Assembly: GCA_023807065.1 (NCBI GenBank)
Contig: JAJJLU010003797.1
Coordinates: 1 to 30,766, forward strand
Reading direction: 5' to 3'
From: Isotricha intestinalis
Lineage: Eukaryota > Ciliophora > Litostomatea > Vestibuliferida > Isotrichidae
Length of the DNA: 30,766 bases
A program made the translations under genes and the position numbers. The notes beneath the pieces are model-generated. The model searched no databases, was not told the origin of the DNA, and saw only the letters and a list, made by a program, of their open reading frames with translations. This document shows, piece after piece, positions 10,044 to 19,762 of the stretch (positions are counted from its first letter, which is position 1; each line of letters starts with the position of its first letter).

Positions 10044-10366
10044 AATAAGATATCAATCAAACAAAAATAATTTTTATAGAAATGTATTTAATGAAAAATT
10101 TTATTGTCTCTCTTATTGTTTAGTGGAGAATAACTGTAAGAAATAAAAAAAAAAGTTTTTATATTATAAAAAAAAAAATACATTATTTTTTATTGAAAAT
10201 TCAGTTTATGTAAGATTCATTATTATACTTACTTTAATTTTGTCTTAATGGGAAAATGAAAACATAATAAATTAAAAATTAATATTTAATCTTAATTTAA
10301 ATTCAAAAAAACTCATATATAATTAAGTTAAAAAAAAAATTATTAACTATTTATAAGAAAAATCAA

Positions 10367-12412
10367 ATGGAAAAAAACAACAATAACAATAGAAAGGTAA
10401 TAGATAGCATATATATGGGTGAATTAGAAATATCATTAATAAATAATAGAGAAAATAAAAATGAATTATCGAATGATATAGATGTTTTACATTCTCAAAT
10501 TAATTCTTTAAAAGATCAAATAGAAGAATATATAAATAAATTAACAATTACTATTTCTAATTTAGAAAATTGTAACAAAGAAAAAATTGAATTAGAAGAT
10601 GAAAAAAAAAAGCTGATTACAGATGTTGAGAAAAAAGACAATGAAGTTAAAGCATTAAAAAATAGAATAGATCAACAGAAGAATGAGATAAATAGTATAA
10701 AAATAGATTTACAAAACAGAGACAATAAAATAAATGAATTAGAAAAACAATTAAATGATAATGCAAATGAACTTCTTGATAGTTTAAATAATAAAATAAA
10801 AGAATTAAATGATAACAATATAAAATTAAATAATAAAATAAAGAAATTAGAAAAAGAATTAAATGATAATAATATAAAATCAAATAATAAAATAAAGAAA
10901 TTAGAAAAAGAATTAAAAGATAACAATATAAAATCAAAGAATAAAATAAAGGAATTAGAACAATTAAATGATAATGCAAATGAACTTCTTGATAGTTTAA
11001 ATAATAAAATAAAAGAATTAAATGAGAAAAATTTACAATTAAATAATGAAATAAAGAAGTTAGAAAAAGAATTAAAAGATAATAATAATAGAAATTTCAA
11101 CGATGAAATAAATAAATCAACAGATGTAAAAAATAAAGTTACTGAATTTTATGAGAAAAAGAGTGAAAATAATTCTTTAAATTATATTTCTTTAAATATT
11201 TCAAGTATAGATGATTTAATTGGAAATGGATGGAAAATAACTAAAAATTATAAAGAAGATTTTAAAGAAGAATCAATAAATGGAAAAGGATTAATAATAG
11301 GATTTTTAGGAGATAATTATGAAGGAAAAACATATTATATAAATAAAATATTTAAATGTAATTTATCTTTAGAACCTACTAATAATATTAATTATTATTA
11401 TATTAATAAGAATATTAGAATAATTGATATTCCAGGTACAAATAAAATAATATTGCCTAAAATGAATAATGACTTAAGAGATACAATTTTTGGTTATCAA
11501 AAAGATAAATTGTTACAAGATGAAATTTTAGAAACAAAAAAAAAAGATTTCATAACACAAAAATTTATAATTGATAATTCAATAATTAATATAATGATAA
11601 TAAGTTCATTTAATTTAGAAACTAAAAAAAGAATAGGAAAATTAATAAGAATATTTAATGAAAATTATCAAAATACTTCAGTTATAAAATCTTTATATAT
11701 TATTCATAATAATTTGAAAATAAAATCAGATGAAGATTATAATAAATATATTCAAAATAATTTTCCTAAAGGATATTATTATAATAAAGATAATATAGTA
11801 TTCACTGAAAAATTAAATGAAGAAGCAGAACATAAATTTGAAGTATTACATTTTATTCCAAAATCATATAAAAACGAAGATGAAGTAATTGTAAGAATAA
11901 ATGAACAAATATATTCTCATCTTCAAATTAATTTATCAAAATTCAATGATATGCTCTTGTATACTTTTAACCAAATATCTCATAATATTATAAGCGAAAA
12001 TCCCAAATGTGAAATCACAGAAAATCATCTAAAAATTACCTGTAAAAAAAACATCAATGATATTTCATTAAGCAATAGTATTATTTGGTTTAATTTTAAA
12101 GTCCCTATTCCAGATTATATATGTTACATAAATAATAATAATGAATTCATTTTTGAGATTAATTTGGCAGGATTTAAAATTTTAACAATAAAAAAGGACA
12201 ATTTGCCTCAATCAATTTGTTTTACTGTCAAAGCAAAAAGACAAAAAGAAAATATCAAAGAAATTATTCAAATAAATAGAGCTCTTGGCGATGAAATTAA
12301 TTTTGAAATAAAAATTGATAAACTTAAATTAAAAGGAAAAACTCTTTGTTGTGAAGAAGAAAAAGAAATAAATGGATTAACAATTTATAAATATAAATTA
12401 GAAAATTTATAA
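10367..12412 (+). CDS. Coiled-coil P-loop GTPase with Hsp20-like C-terminus (paralogue A)
   Basis: A 681-residue protein in three parts. Residues about 20-250 form a long coiled coil built partly from 18-residue repeats (consensus NDNNIKLNNKIKKLEKEL). Residues about 255-530 form a G domain: Walker A GDNYEGKT at 315-322 and a DIPG switch motif at 354-357. A classical NKxD is absent; its place may be taken by the IIHNN motif of about residue 446. Residues about 535-681 resemble an Hsp20/alpha-crystallin sandwich: a VPIPDYICYI strand, EFIFEINLAGF and a final two-strand end. The family looks like protist GTPases in which a P-loop domain is followed by an Hsp20-like module, which I would expect to oligomerise through the coiled coil. 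Cellular role is unknown. The G-domain DNA is almost identical to gene B (20163), whereas both ends differ. The next gene starts 77 nt downstream. Confidence 0.7.
   Translation: MEKNNNNNRKVIDSIYMGELEISLINNRENKNELSNDIDVLHSQINSLKDQIEEYINKLTITISNLENCNKEKIELEDEKKKLITDVEKKDNEVKALKNRIDQQKNEINSIKIDLQNRDNKINELEKQLNDNANELLDSLNNKIKELNDNNIKLNNKIKKLEKELNDNNIKSNNKIKKLEKELKDNNIKSKNKIKELEQLNDNANELLDSLNNKIKELNEKNLQLNNEIKKLEKELKDNNNRNFNDEINKSTDVKNKVTEFYEKKSENNSLNYISLNISSIDDLIGNGWKITKNYKEDFKEESINGKGLIIGFLGDNYEGKTYYINKIFKCNLSLEPTNNINYYYINKNIRIIDIPGTNKIILPKMNNDLRDTIFGYQKDKLLQDEILETKKKDFITQKFIIDNSIINIMIISSFNLETKKRIGKLIRIFNENYQNTSVIKSLYIIHNNLKIKSDEDYNKYIQNNFPKGYYYNKDNIVFTEKLNEEAEHKFEVLHFIPKSYKNEDEVIVRINEQIYSHLQINLSKFNDMLLYTFNQISHNIISENPKCEITENHLKITCKKNINDISLSNSIIWFNFKVPIPDYICYINNNNEFIFEINLAGFKILTIKKDNLPQSICFTVKAKRQKENIKEIIQINRALGDEINFEIKIDKLKLKGKTLCCEEEKEINGLTIYKYKLENL
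10746..11090 (+). repeat. 54-bp (18-codon) repeats in the coiled coil of gene A
   Basis: About six in-frame units of 18 residues, one of them a residue short, encode the Asn/Lys/Leu-rich coiled coil. A 67-nt stretch at 10746-10812 recurs exactly at 10959-11025, an offset of 213 nt (71 codons). This implies a recent internal duplication of a block of four units. Confidence 0.85.
11285..11949 (+). repeat. G-domain block shared with 21774-22438 (copy 1)
   Basis: This 665-nt direct repeat was aligned line by line with 21774-22438 at a constant offset of 10489. I find one mismatch, C at 11875 against A at 22364, which changes Asn to Lys. All third-codon positions otherwise agree. Similarity extends about 150 nt further upstream with several substitutions and a small length change, and stops abruptly at 11949. 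Confidence 0.9.
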
Positions 12413-12489
12413 ATAAATTTATTTAATAAAATTAAGTATCAACTTAAATTTATTACTATTAAAAAAACATAATCAAAAAATTTTCTTTA

Positions 12490-14862
12490 ATGTACAAACA
12501 TTTAGCAACCATAAAAATAAAAAAATTAAAAAAAATGGATGATTTAAAAGAAGATTTTAACCTAGATGTAGATCCTGAAAAAAAATCAAAATTTCCTTTA
12601 AAAATATTAATCCCCTTAATATTGATAATAGTATTATTAATAGGAATTATATTATTTTTAATATTTCGTGACAAATCATCCGAATCAATTACATGGGAAT
12701 TAGCATATGAAAAAGCGGAAAAATTCCTTACAAAATTTTCTTTAGAAGAAAAAATTTCTCTTTTATTCGGAACAGAAAACATGAATGGAAAATGTTGTGG
12801 TTCAATAGATAACATAACAAAAAATAATTTCAAAGGAATATGTCTTCAAGATGGACCCGCAGGAGTAAGATTTTCAAAAAAAACAACATCATGGCAATCT
12901 TCAATAAACACAGCATCAACATTTAATAAAAATTTAATATATTTAATAGGAAAAAATCAAGGATATGAATTTCAAAAAAAAGGAATAAATATAATGTTAG
13001 GACCATGTTTAAATATTATGAGAATGCCTGTTGCAGGAAGAGTATGGGAAAGTTATGGTGAAGATCCTTATTTAACAGGAGAAATAGGAAGTATTATTAT
13101 TAAAGGAATACAATCACAAAATGTTATTGCTTGTGCTAAACATTATATAGGAAATGATCAAGAAACTGATAGAAAATGTTCTTCTTCGAATATTCCTGAA
13201 GAAGCTCTTTGGGAAATATATATTGAACCTTTTTATAAAGCTATTAAAAAAGGTGATGTTGGTTCTATTATGGAATCTTATAATGCTGTTAATGGTACAC
13301 TTCTTACTAAAAATAAAAGGTTACTTCAAGATATTCTTAAAGATAAAATTGGATTTAAAGGATTTATTATGAGTGATTGGTGGGCTGTTGTTGATAATGA
13401 TACTAATAATTTTAATAGTGGACTTGATATGAATATGCCAGGAGGAAAATATGGAGGAAAAGACTATATTGGGAGAAATAATAGTTTTTGGTCTGATATG
13501 GAAAAATGGGTTAATAATTCAGAAGTTAGTGTTGATAGAATTCATAATGCTGCTTTAAGGATTATTGCTACTATGTATAAATTAAATCAAATTCCTGATA
13601 AAATTAATAATAATAGTGAATATCCTAATGTTGATATTGATTATGATACTCAAACTAATGAAAGTATTAGTTTAAATAGGAGAGTTGCTACTGATAGTAT
13701 TGTTTTATTGAAAAATGATGATATTTTACCTATTAATAAAAGTAATTCTTCTATAAAAAATATTGCAATTATTGGGAATGATGCTATTGATGTAGGTTGT
13801 TTAAAAATCGGTGATTGTTCATGTATAAATGAAACAAATAAAATATTTCAAGGTCACATGGCTTTAGGTTATGGTTCAGGAACCACATCATTTAATTATT
13901 TATCAGATCCATTAACTGCAATAACAAAAATGGCAAATTCCTTAAATATAACAATTACTTCATCAACAAAATTAATTGATGGGAAAGAAGATATAGAATC
14001 AGGAGTAAATATTGCTAAAGAATCAGATTTATCTATAATATTTGTAAATGCAGATTCAGGTGAAGATTACATAGAATTAGAACAATCAATAGGAGACAGG
14101 GAAGATTTAAATGTTTGGCATAATGGAAATGAATTAATAGAAAAAATAGCAGAAGTAACATCAAATATAATAGTAGTAATAAATGCACCTTCAGTAGTAA
14201 ATTTACCATGGAAAGATAAAGTAAAAGGAATATTATTTGCAGGATTTCTAGGAGCAGAAAGTGGAAATGCAATAACTGATATATTATTTGGTAATATTTC
14301 ACCTTCTGGTCATTTACCTTATGTTTGGGGTAAAAGAGAAGATTATCCTGCTGATGTTAAATTCAATGGTAGTAGATGTAATATTATCAATAATAATAAT
14401 ATTGAATTTAGACAATATAATTATAGTGAAGGACTTTTTGTCGGACAAAGATGGTTTGATTTAAAAAATATTCAACCTATTTTTCCTTTTGGTTTTGGAT
14501 TAAGTTATACTCAATTTAATTTTAGCAATTTAAAATTAAACATGAAAAAAGAGGGTTTGTTTGTTTCTTTTAAAGTTAAAAATGTTGGGAATTTTAAAGG
14601 GAGTGTTGTTGGAATGGTATTTTTAGGTTTTCCTGAAAGTGTTAAAAATTATCCTATTAGAGTTTTTAAAGGCTTTGAAAAAATAGAATTGGAAATTAAA
14701 GAAGAAAAAGATATGGAAATTATTATTGAAGAACATGATTTAAGTTATTATAATTTAGATAAAAAAGATTTTGTTAGACCTCTTGATGGGAAATATAAAG
14801 TTTATGTTGGAGAAAATGCAAGAGATTTTGTTTTAACTGATGAAATTAATGCTAATTATTAA
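12490..14862 (+). CDS. Glycoside hydrolase family 3 beta-glucosidase-like, membrane-anchored
   Basis: A 790-residue, full-length GH3 enzyme predicted to hydrolyse beta-glucosidic (or xylosidic) bonds of oligosaccharides. Residues 36-59 are one hydrophobic helix (FPLKILIPLILIIVLLIGII) after a basic/acidic tail, so this is a type II signal-anchor rather than a cleaved signal peptide. The (beta/alpha)8 domain has the GPAGVRF loop, RVWESYGEDPYLTG (about 184-197), the AKHYIGNDQE substrate loop (K217, H218), and the nucleophile Asp296 in IMSDWWAV. The alpha/beta sandwich has KNDDILPINK and GNDAIDVGC, followed by the YSEGLFVGQRWFD segment. A fibronectin-III-like C-terminal domain starts near residue 675. 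A second ATG at 12535 (MDDLKEDF) would give a more usual short tail and is an equally good start. Single exon. Gene A ends 77 nt upstream. Synonymous codon choice switches in blocks along the gene (see findings). Confidence 0.9.
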   Translation: MYKHLATIKIKKLKKMDDLKEDFNLDVDPEKKSKFPLKILIPLILIIVLLIGIILFLIFRDKSSESITWELAYEKAEKFLTKFSLEEKISLLFGTENMNGKCCGSIDNITKNNFKGICLQDGPAGVRFSKKTTSWQSSINTASTFNKNLIYLIGKNQGYEFQKKGINIMLGPCLNIMRMPVAGRVWESYGEDPYLTGEIGSIIIKGIQSQNVIACAKHYIGNDQETDRKCSSSNIPEEALWEIYIEPFYKAIKKGDVGSIMESYNAVNGTLLTKNKRLLQDILKDKIGFKGFIMSDWWAVVDNDTNNFNSGLDMNMPGGKYGGKDYIGRNNSFWSDMEKWVNNSEVSVDRIHNAALRIIATMYKLNQIPDKINNNSEYPNVDIDYDTQTNESISLNRRVATDSIVLLKNDDILPINKSNSSIKNIAIIGNDAIDVGCLKIGDCSCINETNKIFQGHMALGYGSGTTSFNYLSDPLTAITKMANSLNITITSSTKLIDGKEDIESGVNIAKESDLSIIFVNADSGEDYIELEQSIGDREDLNVWHNGNELIEKIAEVTSNIIVVINAPSVVNLPWKDKVKGILFAGFLGAESGNAITDILFGNISPSGHLPYVWGKREDYPADVKFNGSRCNIINNNNIEFRQYNYSEGLFVGQRWFDLKNIQPIFPFGFGLSYTQFNFSNLKLNMKKEGLFVSFKVKNVGNFKGSVVGMVFLGFPESVKNYPIRVFKGFEKIELEIKEEKDMEIIIEEHDLSYYNLDKKDFVRPLDGKYKVYVGENARDFVLTDEINANY

Positions 14863-14972
14863 TATTTATTTTTCTCATTTTTAATAATGTATTTTTAATT
14901 AATTTAATAATAATTATTTTAATTGTTAAATTATTATATTAAGAGAATCATTAGTTTAAAAAAGAAGATAAA

Positions 14973-17306
14973 ATGAAGAATAAAAATGAAATTAAGCTTT
15001 TGGTTGAATTCTTTCAAGTTAAAGATAAAAACAAAATGATATGTAAATCCCAAGAATGTAAATTATCTATCGTTCAAGATAATTTAGAAAAAAATCAATA
15101 TAGTATTTTATGTAAAAATGAAGATTATCAAGAGGAAAATAAAAATGAAAAAAATTGGAGGGAAATGAAATTTCCAATTACAAAAAATTTATACATTTGT
15201 CAATTTTCTAATTTATTTATTCAATATTTTCTTTGGAAATTCAAAGGAATATTATATTTAGCCAAAATATTAATTGATGATATTAATAAAAACACAAATA
15301 TTTTTATAGAAAATATAATTAAATATATTATATTAAATGAAGAAAATATTCCTTTCTATCAAAATAAAGTAATTTCAAAAGAAGATATTAATGTATATTT
15401 TCCTAATTATGGAATAATTGATAATATTCCAAATTTTTTAAATGAATATTTAGATATAATCAATCAGAAAGAATTAGAAAATAAAATGATTAAATTTTCC
15501 AAAAATATAAGTAGAGTTGAAAGTGTTATTAATCCATATCAAACAAAAAAAATATTTTCAGCAGAAGGAAAACTTTTTTGTTGTAAAGATTATAAATTAA
15601 TAAATTGCTTTGATAGAGATTTTTTAACTACTTTAAATGTATATAATTTATATTTTGAAAAAGATATTTTTATTCTTTCAAACGAATCTTTGGCTGGCAT
15701 AATATTATTGAAAAAATATTATTCAAAATTGCCTAACTTTGAAATTATTCCAAGTATTAAGAATGGAATAATTTTTTCAAATTTTCAAATTTATTTTGAA
15801 GCATTATCTGAAAATTTTGTTTTTATATTTGAAGATAAATATAGTTTTGAAGAATTTATTTTTAGATTCAAAAAAAAAGAAGAATTAGAAATAAATCAAG
15901 ATAATATTAATATGAATAATTATTCTAATAACAAAATAAATGAAAGTAATATTTTTATAAATAATAATAATATCGATTCAAATCATAAAAAATATAACAA
16001 TAAAAAAAATGCTTTAAATTATAAAACTCCTAATTATGACCCAATAAAAATTACTCAATCTTTAAGAGAAAATTCTAATTTGTCTTATAATAATATTAAT
16101 GATTTTAATGATGAAAAAGAAGAAGAAAATTATAATAATGAAAAAGAAGAAGAGAAACAAAATTTTAATGATGAAAGAAATGAAGAAATACAAAATTCTT
16201 TTGATCTTTCTAAATTTAATATTGAATCAATTATTTCAGTATATAATGAATTTACAAATGAAAACACAAATTTAAGTGTTGAAAATGAATATAATAATTT
16301 AAATATTAATACTCAAGAAAATAATAAATTTTCATTTCAAAATTATACATATAATCAAATATATTGTGTGACTGAAAATAATAGAATAAATGTTTATCAT
16401 CCAAATGAAATAAATTTAACTCAAATAAAATCATTAACTCCAATTAAAAATTCATTAGGAAATAATATTAATATAAATCAAATGAACTTTTTTAACAAAG
16501 GTATAAATTTACTATTTTTAGATAATAATAACCCTAATGTTATTACAAATTATGATTTAATCAAAAATAAAATAGTGAATGAATGGAATATAAATAATAA
16601 CAATAAAATCAAATGCATTTATCCCCAAAAAAAATTTGATCAATTAACTGAAAATACTTTGTTTTATGGAATAACATCAAAATCAATGTTTTTATTTGAT
16701 GGACGATTAAAAGAAGGAAAAATTAATGAAGAAAAAAAATATGAGAGTAATTATAATTTTAATTATATTTCTTCTGGAAAAAACGGGCAATTTGCAATTT
16801 CAAGTGAAAAAGGAGATGTGAGAATATTTAATAAAATCGATAAGGCAACAAATTTATTTTCTTTTAAAAAAGAATTTATTAATGCAATTGATATTTCTAA
16901 TAATGGGAATTATATACTTATTACTTGTAATAATTATTTAATTTTTATTAACGTTCTTGGAAAAAATAAATTAAATGGTTTTTATAAAAGATTAATTAAT
17001 GATAAAAGAAATGAACCTATTTATTTAAAATTAAATGATAATGATTTGAAGCAATATAATTTATATAATGTTAAATTTGCAAATGGTAAATTTAGCATTA
17101 ATGATGAAAATGAGAATGATATAATTTGTTCAGTTGGAAAATATTTAGTAATTTGGAAATTCAATTCAGGTAAATATGATAAATATAAAATTATTGAAAT
17201 GGAAGATATTATTCTTTCTATTGAATTTAGATATATGAAAAATCAAATTATTGTAACAATGCCTAAAAATATAACTGTTTATAATCATATATATGACTCT
17301 TTTTAA
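14973..17306 (+). CDS. VID27-like WD40/beta-propeller protein
   Basis: A 777-residue protein. The C-terminal part from about residue 450 matches the VID27 propeller pattern in order. It has a YGITSKSMFLFDGRLKEGK blade, an SSGKNGQFAISSEKGDVRIF blade, AIDISNNGNYILITCNNYLI, IICSVGKYLVIWKF, and a last strand IIVTMPKNITVYN. In fungi VID27 is linked to vacuole import and degradation of gluconeogenic enzymes, although its molecular role is poorly defined. The N-terminal half contains an aromatic-rich region and a possible PH-like module (residues about 150-300). An Asn/Glu-rich linker at about 310-430, including several acidic EKEEE runs, probably separates the halves. The start at 14973 follows an AGATAAA context. 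It is transcribed in the same direction as GH3, about 110 nt downstream. Family call rests on motif order; function in this organism is unknown. Confidence 0.8.
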   Translation: MKNKNEIKLLVEFFQVKDKNKMICKSQECKLSIVQDNLEKNQYSILCKNEDYQEENKNEKNWREMKFPITKNLYICQFSNLFIQYFLWKFKGILYLAKILIDDINKNTNIFIENIIKYIILNEENIPFYQNKVISKEDINVYFPNYGIIDNIPNFLNEYLDIINQKELENKMIKFSKNISRVESVINPYQTKKIFSAEGKLFCCKDYKLINCFDRDFLTTLNVYNLYFEKDIFILSNESLAGIILLKKYYSKLPNFEIIPSIKNGIIFSNFQIYFEALSENFVFIFEDKYSFEEFIFRFKKKEELEINQDNINMNNYSNNKINESNIFINNNNIDSNHKKYNNKKNALNYKTPNYDPIKITQSLRENSNLSYNNINDFNDEKEEENYNNEKEEEKQNFNDERNEEIQNSFDLSKFNIESIISVYNEFTNENTNLSVENEYNNLNINTQENNKFSFQNYTYNQIYCVTENNRINVYHPNEINLTQIKSLTPIKNSLGNNININQMNFFNKGINLLFLDNNNPNVITNYDLIKNKIVNEWNINNNNKIKCIYPQKKFDQLTENTLFYGITSKSMFLFDGRLKEGKINEEKKYESNYNFNYISSGKNGQFAISSEKGDVRIFNKIDKATNLFSFKKEFINAIDISNNGNYILITCNNYLIFINVLGKNKLNGFYKRLINDKRNEPIYLKLNDNDLKQYNLYNVKFANGKFSINDENENDIICSVGKYLVIWKFNSGKYDKYKIIEMEDIILSIEFRYMKNQIIVTMPKNITVYNHIYDSF

Positions 17307-17502
17307 ATTATCAAAGTGACCAATTAATTCCCTATTTATTACTTTTCATAAATTTATTCATATACTATTTATTCACATTATAATGTATTCGTTCATGTAA
17401 ATGTTTTAAATAAACTTTAATAATAGAATTTGATTTTTGATAAATTGATAAATGTATTATTTATATCTAAACTGTTGATGTTATTGAATTTTATTTTTTT
17501 CA
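17307..17502. other. A/T-rich spacer
   Basis: Downstream flank of the VID27-like gene, nothing recognisable. It is the 3' side of both this gene and the broken minus-strand TBC-like gene next to it. Confidence 0.35.
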
Positions 17503-18132
17503 TTAGAAAACTATAAACATTTTCTTTTTATTTGAATTTTCCTTTTTCTTTTTCACATCATAATTTTTGCTATCATTATAATCATTGCAGTCAATTCCAT
17601 GAATTGTATTATAATTAGGAAGATTATTAGAAATTGAATAGAGAGAATTATATTTATATTGATTTTGTTTTTATAAAAACAATTAATTCTTTTATAATTA
17701 TTAATTAAATTATTTAATTATTTTCTTTTATTGTTCAGAAATTTATTATGTTCTTTAGAATTAACATGTACTGAATAAATCAAAAATATTTTATGAAATA
17801 ATTCATAATAAATTTCTGGTAATCCATAATAGAATATTATTTTCAAATTAGTTTTTTGTCTTTCAAATCTGAAAAGTAAATTGAAAAAATATAAGGCAAA
17901 CTATTATGATAATGTATAAAAATACATTCATAAATAATATAATTAAAAATGTTTTTGGATAATTTTTAATTGTTCTAAAAAAAAATTATTATTTATAATA
18001 TAAGATAATTTCTCCTTTATTCAAAAAATAATTTTTTTCTTTAAATGAATTTAATGAATCAACAATAATTATCCAATAGTCATCTTGTAAAGAAAATGTC
18101 ACTCTCAATCCAAAATTTAAATAAAATTGTTC
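17503..18132 (-). pseudogene. Broken TBC/Rab-GAP-like gene
   Basis: Three open minus-strand pieces follow in order. First, 18132-17989 reads EQFYLNFGLRVTFSLQDDYW and more, ending at a TAA. Second, 17870-17718 reads RFERQKTNLKIIFYYGLPEI then YYELFHKIFLIYSV, ending at a TAA. Third, 17664-17503 reads NQYKYNSLYSISNNLPNYNT then IHGIDCNDYNDS. The motif GLPEIYYELFHKI after a basic helix is the opening signature of the TBC (Rab GTPase-activating) domain, GIPxxxRxxVW-like, though its arginine is missing. A GTTTGC...TTTTCAG stretch (33 nt) just upstream of piece two and an upstream TTTAG suggest some breaks are introns, but piece two ends in a stop with no nearby donor, so decay is likelier. A possible N-terminal scrap (FFINPEKNES) lies at about 18700-18740. 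Confidence 0.4.
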
Positions 18133-18934
18133 CTAAATTCTTTATTATTATTTTAGAAAAGTATTTTTTGTTAAAAATATACTTTTAAAAACATTTATTT
18201 TCTCTTACCAATTTTCAGTCACAATTCAAAAAAATATTCAATTAATAAAAAAAATGAATAAATATGGCAATTCAATAGTAATTGGATTTACATATTTTGA
18301 TTTGATATTTTGATAAGTTATTTATTATAAGACACTGAATAAAATCAATAAAAATAATACATAAGAGAAAACAAAATAAAAGGAATTTAATCAATTTGAT
18401 TTTTTCAATATCTATAATTAATTTATGATTTTTTAATAAAGTTTTTTTTATTATTAATAAATTAAAAGTTGTTTTTTTATTAACTTAACATTTGGTAATT
18501 TTGATTAATGTTAGAATCATTTTTTTTAATACAATAAAATATAAATAAATAATTTATATTTAATATGAATAGTTTAAAACTAAAAATTCAAAATTGAATC
18601 CCAAAAATATATTTTTCCTCTGATTATCCATTTAATAATTTTTCCACTCCAAAAAATTATTTATGATTCTTTTAATAAATCATATATATGAATTAAATAC
18701 TTTCATTTTTTTCTGGGTTTATAAAAAAATCTTAAAATAAAATAATATGAATTCATTTAAGAATGTGTTTTAGAGTTGTTATAAAAATTGTTTATTATAT
18801 TAAAAAGAATTTGATAAAAGATGTGAATAGAAATAATTAAAAATTTTCTGTTTTTATAAAGAAAAAAATTAAAAGAAATAAAATAATAATAAAAATTCAT
18901 ATAATTCTTAAAATGTATTTTTTTAAAAGTAAAA
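18133..18934. other. A/T-rich spacer, possible 5' end of the TBC-like remnant
   Basis: About 800 nt of mostly A/T text. On the minus strand near 18580-18740 a few short coding-like scraps appear (FFINPEKNES; an SEEKYIFGIQF-like piece), which may be the worn start of the adjacent broken gene. Nothing else is supported. Its right end must hold the promoter of the glutaminyl cyclase gene. Confidence 0.3.
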
Positions 18935-19762
18935 ATGGAAAATAACGAAGAAAAAAATAATGAAATAATTAAAGCTCAAGAAATTTTAAAAGGTGAAGCA
19001 AAAAATAATAAATTTATTGTAAAAAATATTATCCCAAGAAAAAATCCTTCAGTATATACTCAAGGATTAATTTTAAAAAGAGAAAAAGAAAAAAATTATT
19101 TATATGAAAGTGGAGGATTATATGAACAATCAACCTTAACAAAAATGGAATGGCCAAGTCAAACAATAATGCAAAAATTATTTTTAGATGAAAAATATTT
19201 TGGAGAAGGAATATCATTTAATCAAAACAATGATAAATTATATCAATTAACATGGAAAGAAAAAGTAATATTAGAGTATGATAATAATAATAATCAATTA
19301 ATTTTTAAAGATTATATTCCTTTACCAAAAGAAATAAATGAAGGTTGGGGTTTATGTGAAGGATTAGATTCTGAATTTTATTTAACTGATGGAACTGATA
19401 TAATTTATATTTTAGAAATTAAAAATAATTTATTTGAAATTAAAAATCATATAAATATAAAGTATGAACATATAAAAATTGATAACATTAATGATTTAGT
19501 CTTTGTTAATAATTATATTTGGGCAAATCGTTATTATGATGATTCTATTTTTAAAATTAATCCTAAAAATGGAAAAATTGAAAATACTTATTCAATGCAA
19601 CCTTTAATTGAATATGAATTAAATACTGGGAAATTAACTCATAATTTATTGGATGATGGTTATGTTTTAAATGGAATTACTTTTAATAATATTAATAATA
19701 CTTTTATAATCACAGGGAAAATGTGGGATAATTATTATGAAATTCAATTTATTGAGGACTAA
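18935..19762 (+). CDS. Glutaminyl-peptide cyclotransferase, plant/bacterial type
   Basis: A 275-residue beta-propeller enzyme of the Glu_cyclase_2 family (PF05096), which converts N-terminal glutamine of peptides to pyroglutamate. Conserved stretches appear in family order: YTQGLIL, LYESGGLYEQSTL, YFGEGISF, KLYQLTWKEK, EGWGLCEG, FYLTDGTDIIYILE, INDLVFVNNYIWANRYYDDS, INPKNGKI, and the terminal VLNGITFNN plus ITGKMWDNYYEIQF. Family members elsewhere usually carry a signal peptide. Here the N-terminus is hydrophilic and charged (MENNEEKNNEIIKAQEILKG), so a cytosolic location or a missed upstream exon must be considered. Length is near the family norm for the mature domain. The gene stands alone, with an 800-nt spacer before it and about 400 nt after it. 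Confidence 0.88.
   Translation: MENNEEKNNEIIKAQEILKGEAKNNKFIVKNIIPRKNPSVYTQGLILKREKEKNYLYESGGLYEQSTLTKMEWPSQTIMQKLFLDEKYFGEGISFNQNNDKLYQLTWKEKVILEYDNNNNQLIFKDYIPLPKEINEGWGLCEGLDSEFYLTDGTDIIYILEIKNNLFEIKNHINIKYEHIKIDNINDLVFVNNYIWANRYYDDSIFKINPKNGKIENTYSMQPLIEYELNTGKLTHNLLDDGYVLNGITFNNINNTFIITGKMWDNYYEIQFIED

Noticed and set aside
10647..11100. Two minus-strand Leu/Phe/Ser-rich readings opposite gene A
   Set aside because: Shadows of the Asn/Lys repeat region on the plus strand; no independent coding signal.
14033..14302. Minus-strand Leu-rich reading inside the GH3 gene
   Set aside because: It lies opposite a block of A-ending codons in a clearly conserved enzyme, which removes stops from the opposite strand by chance.
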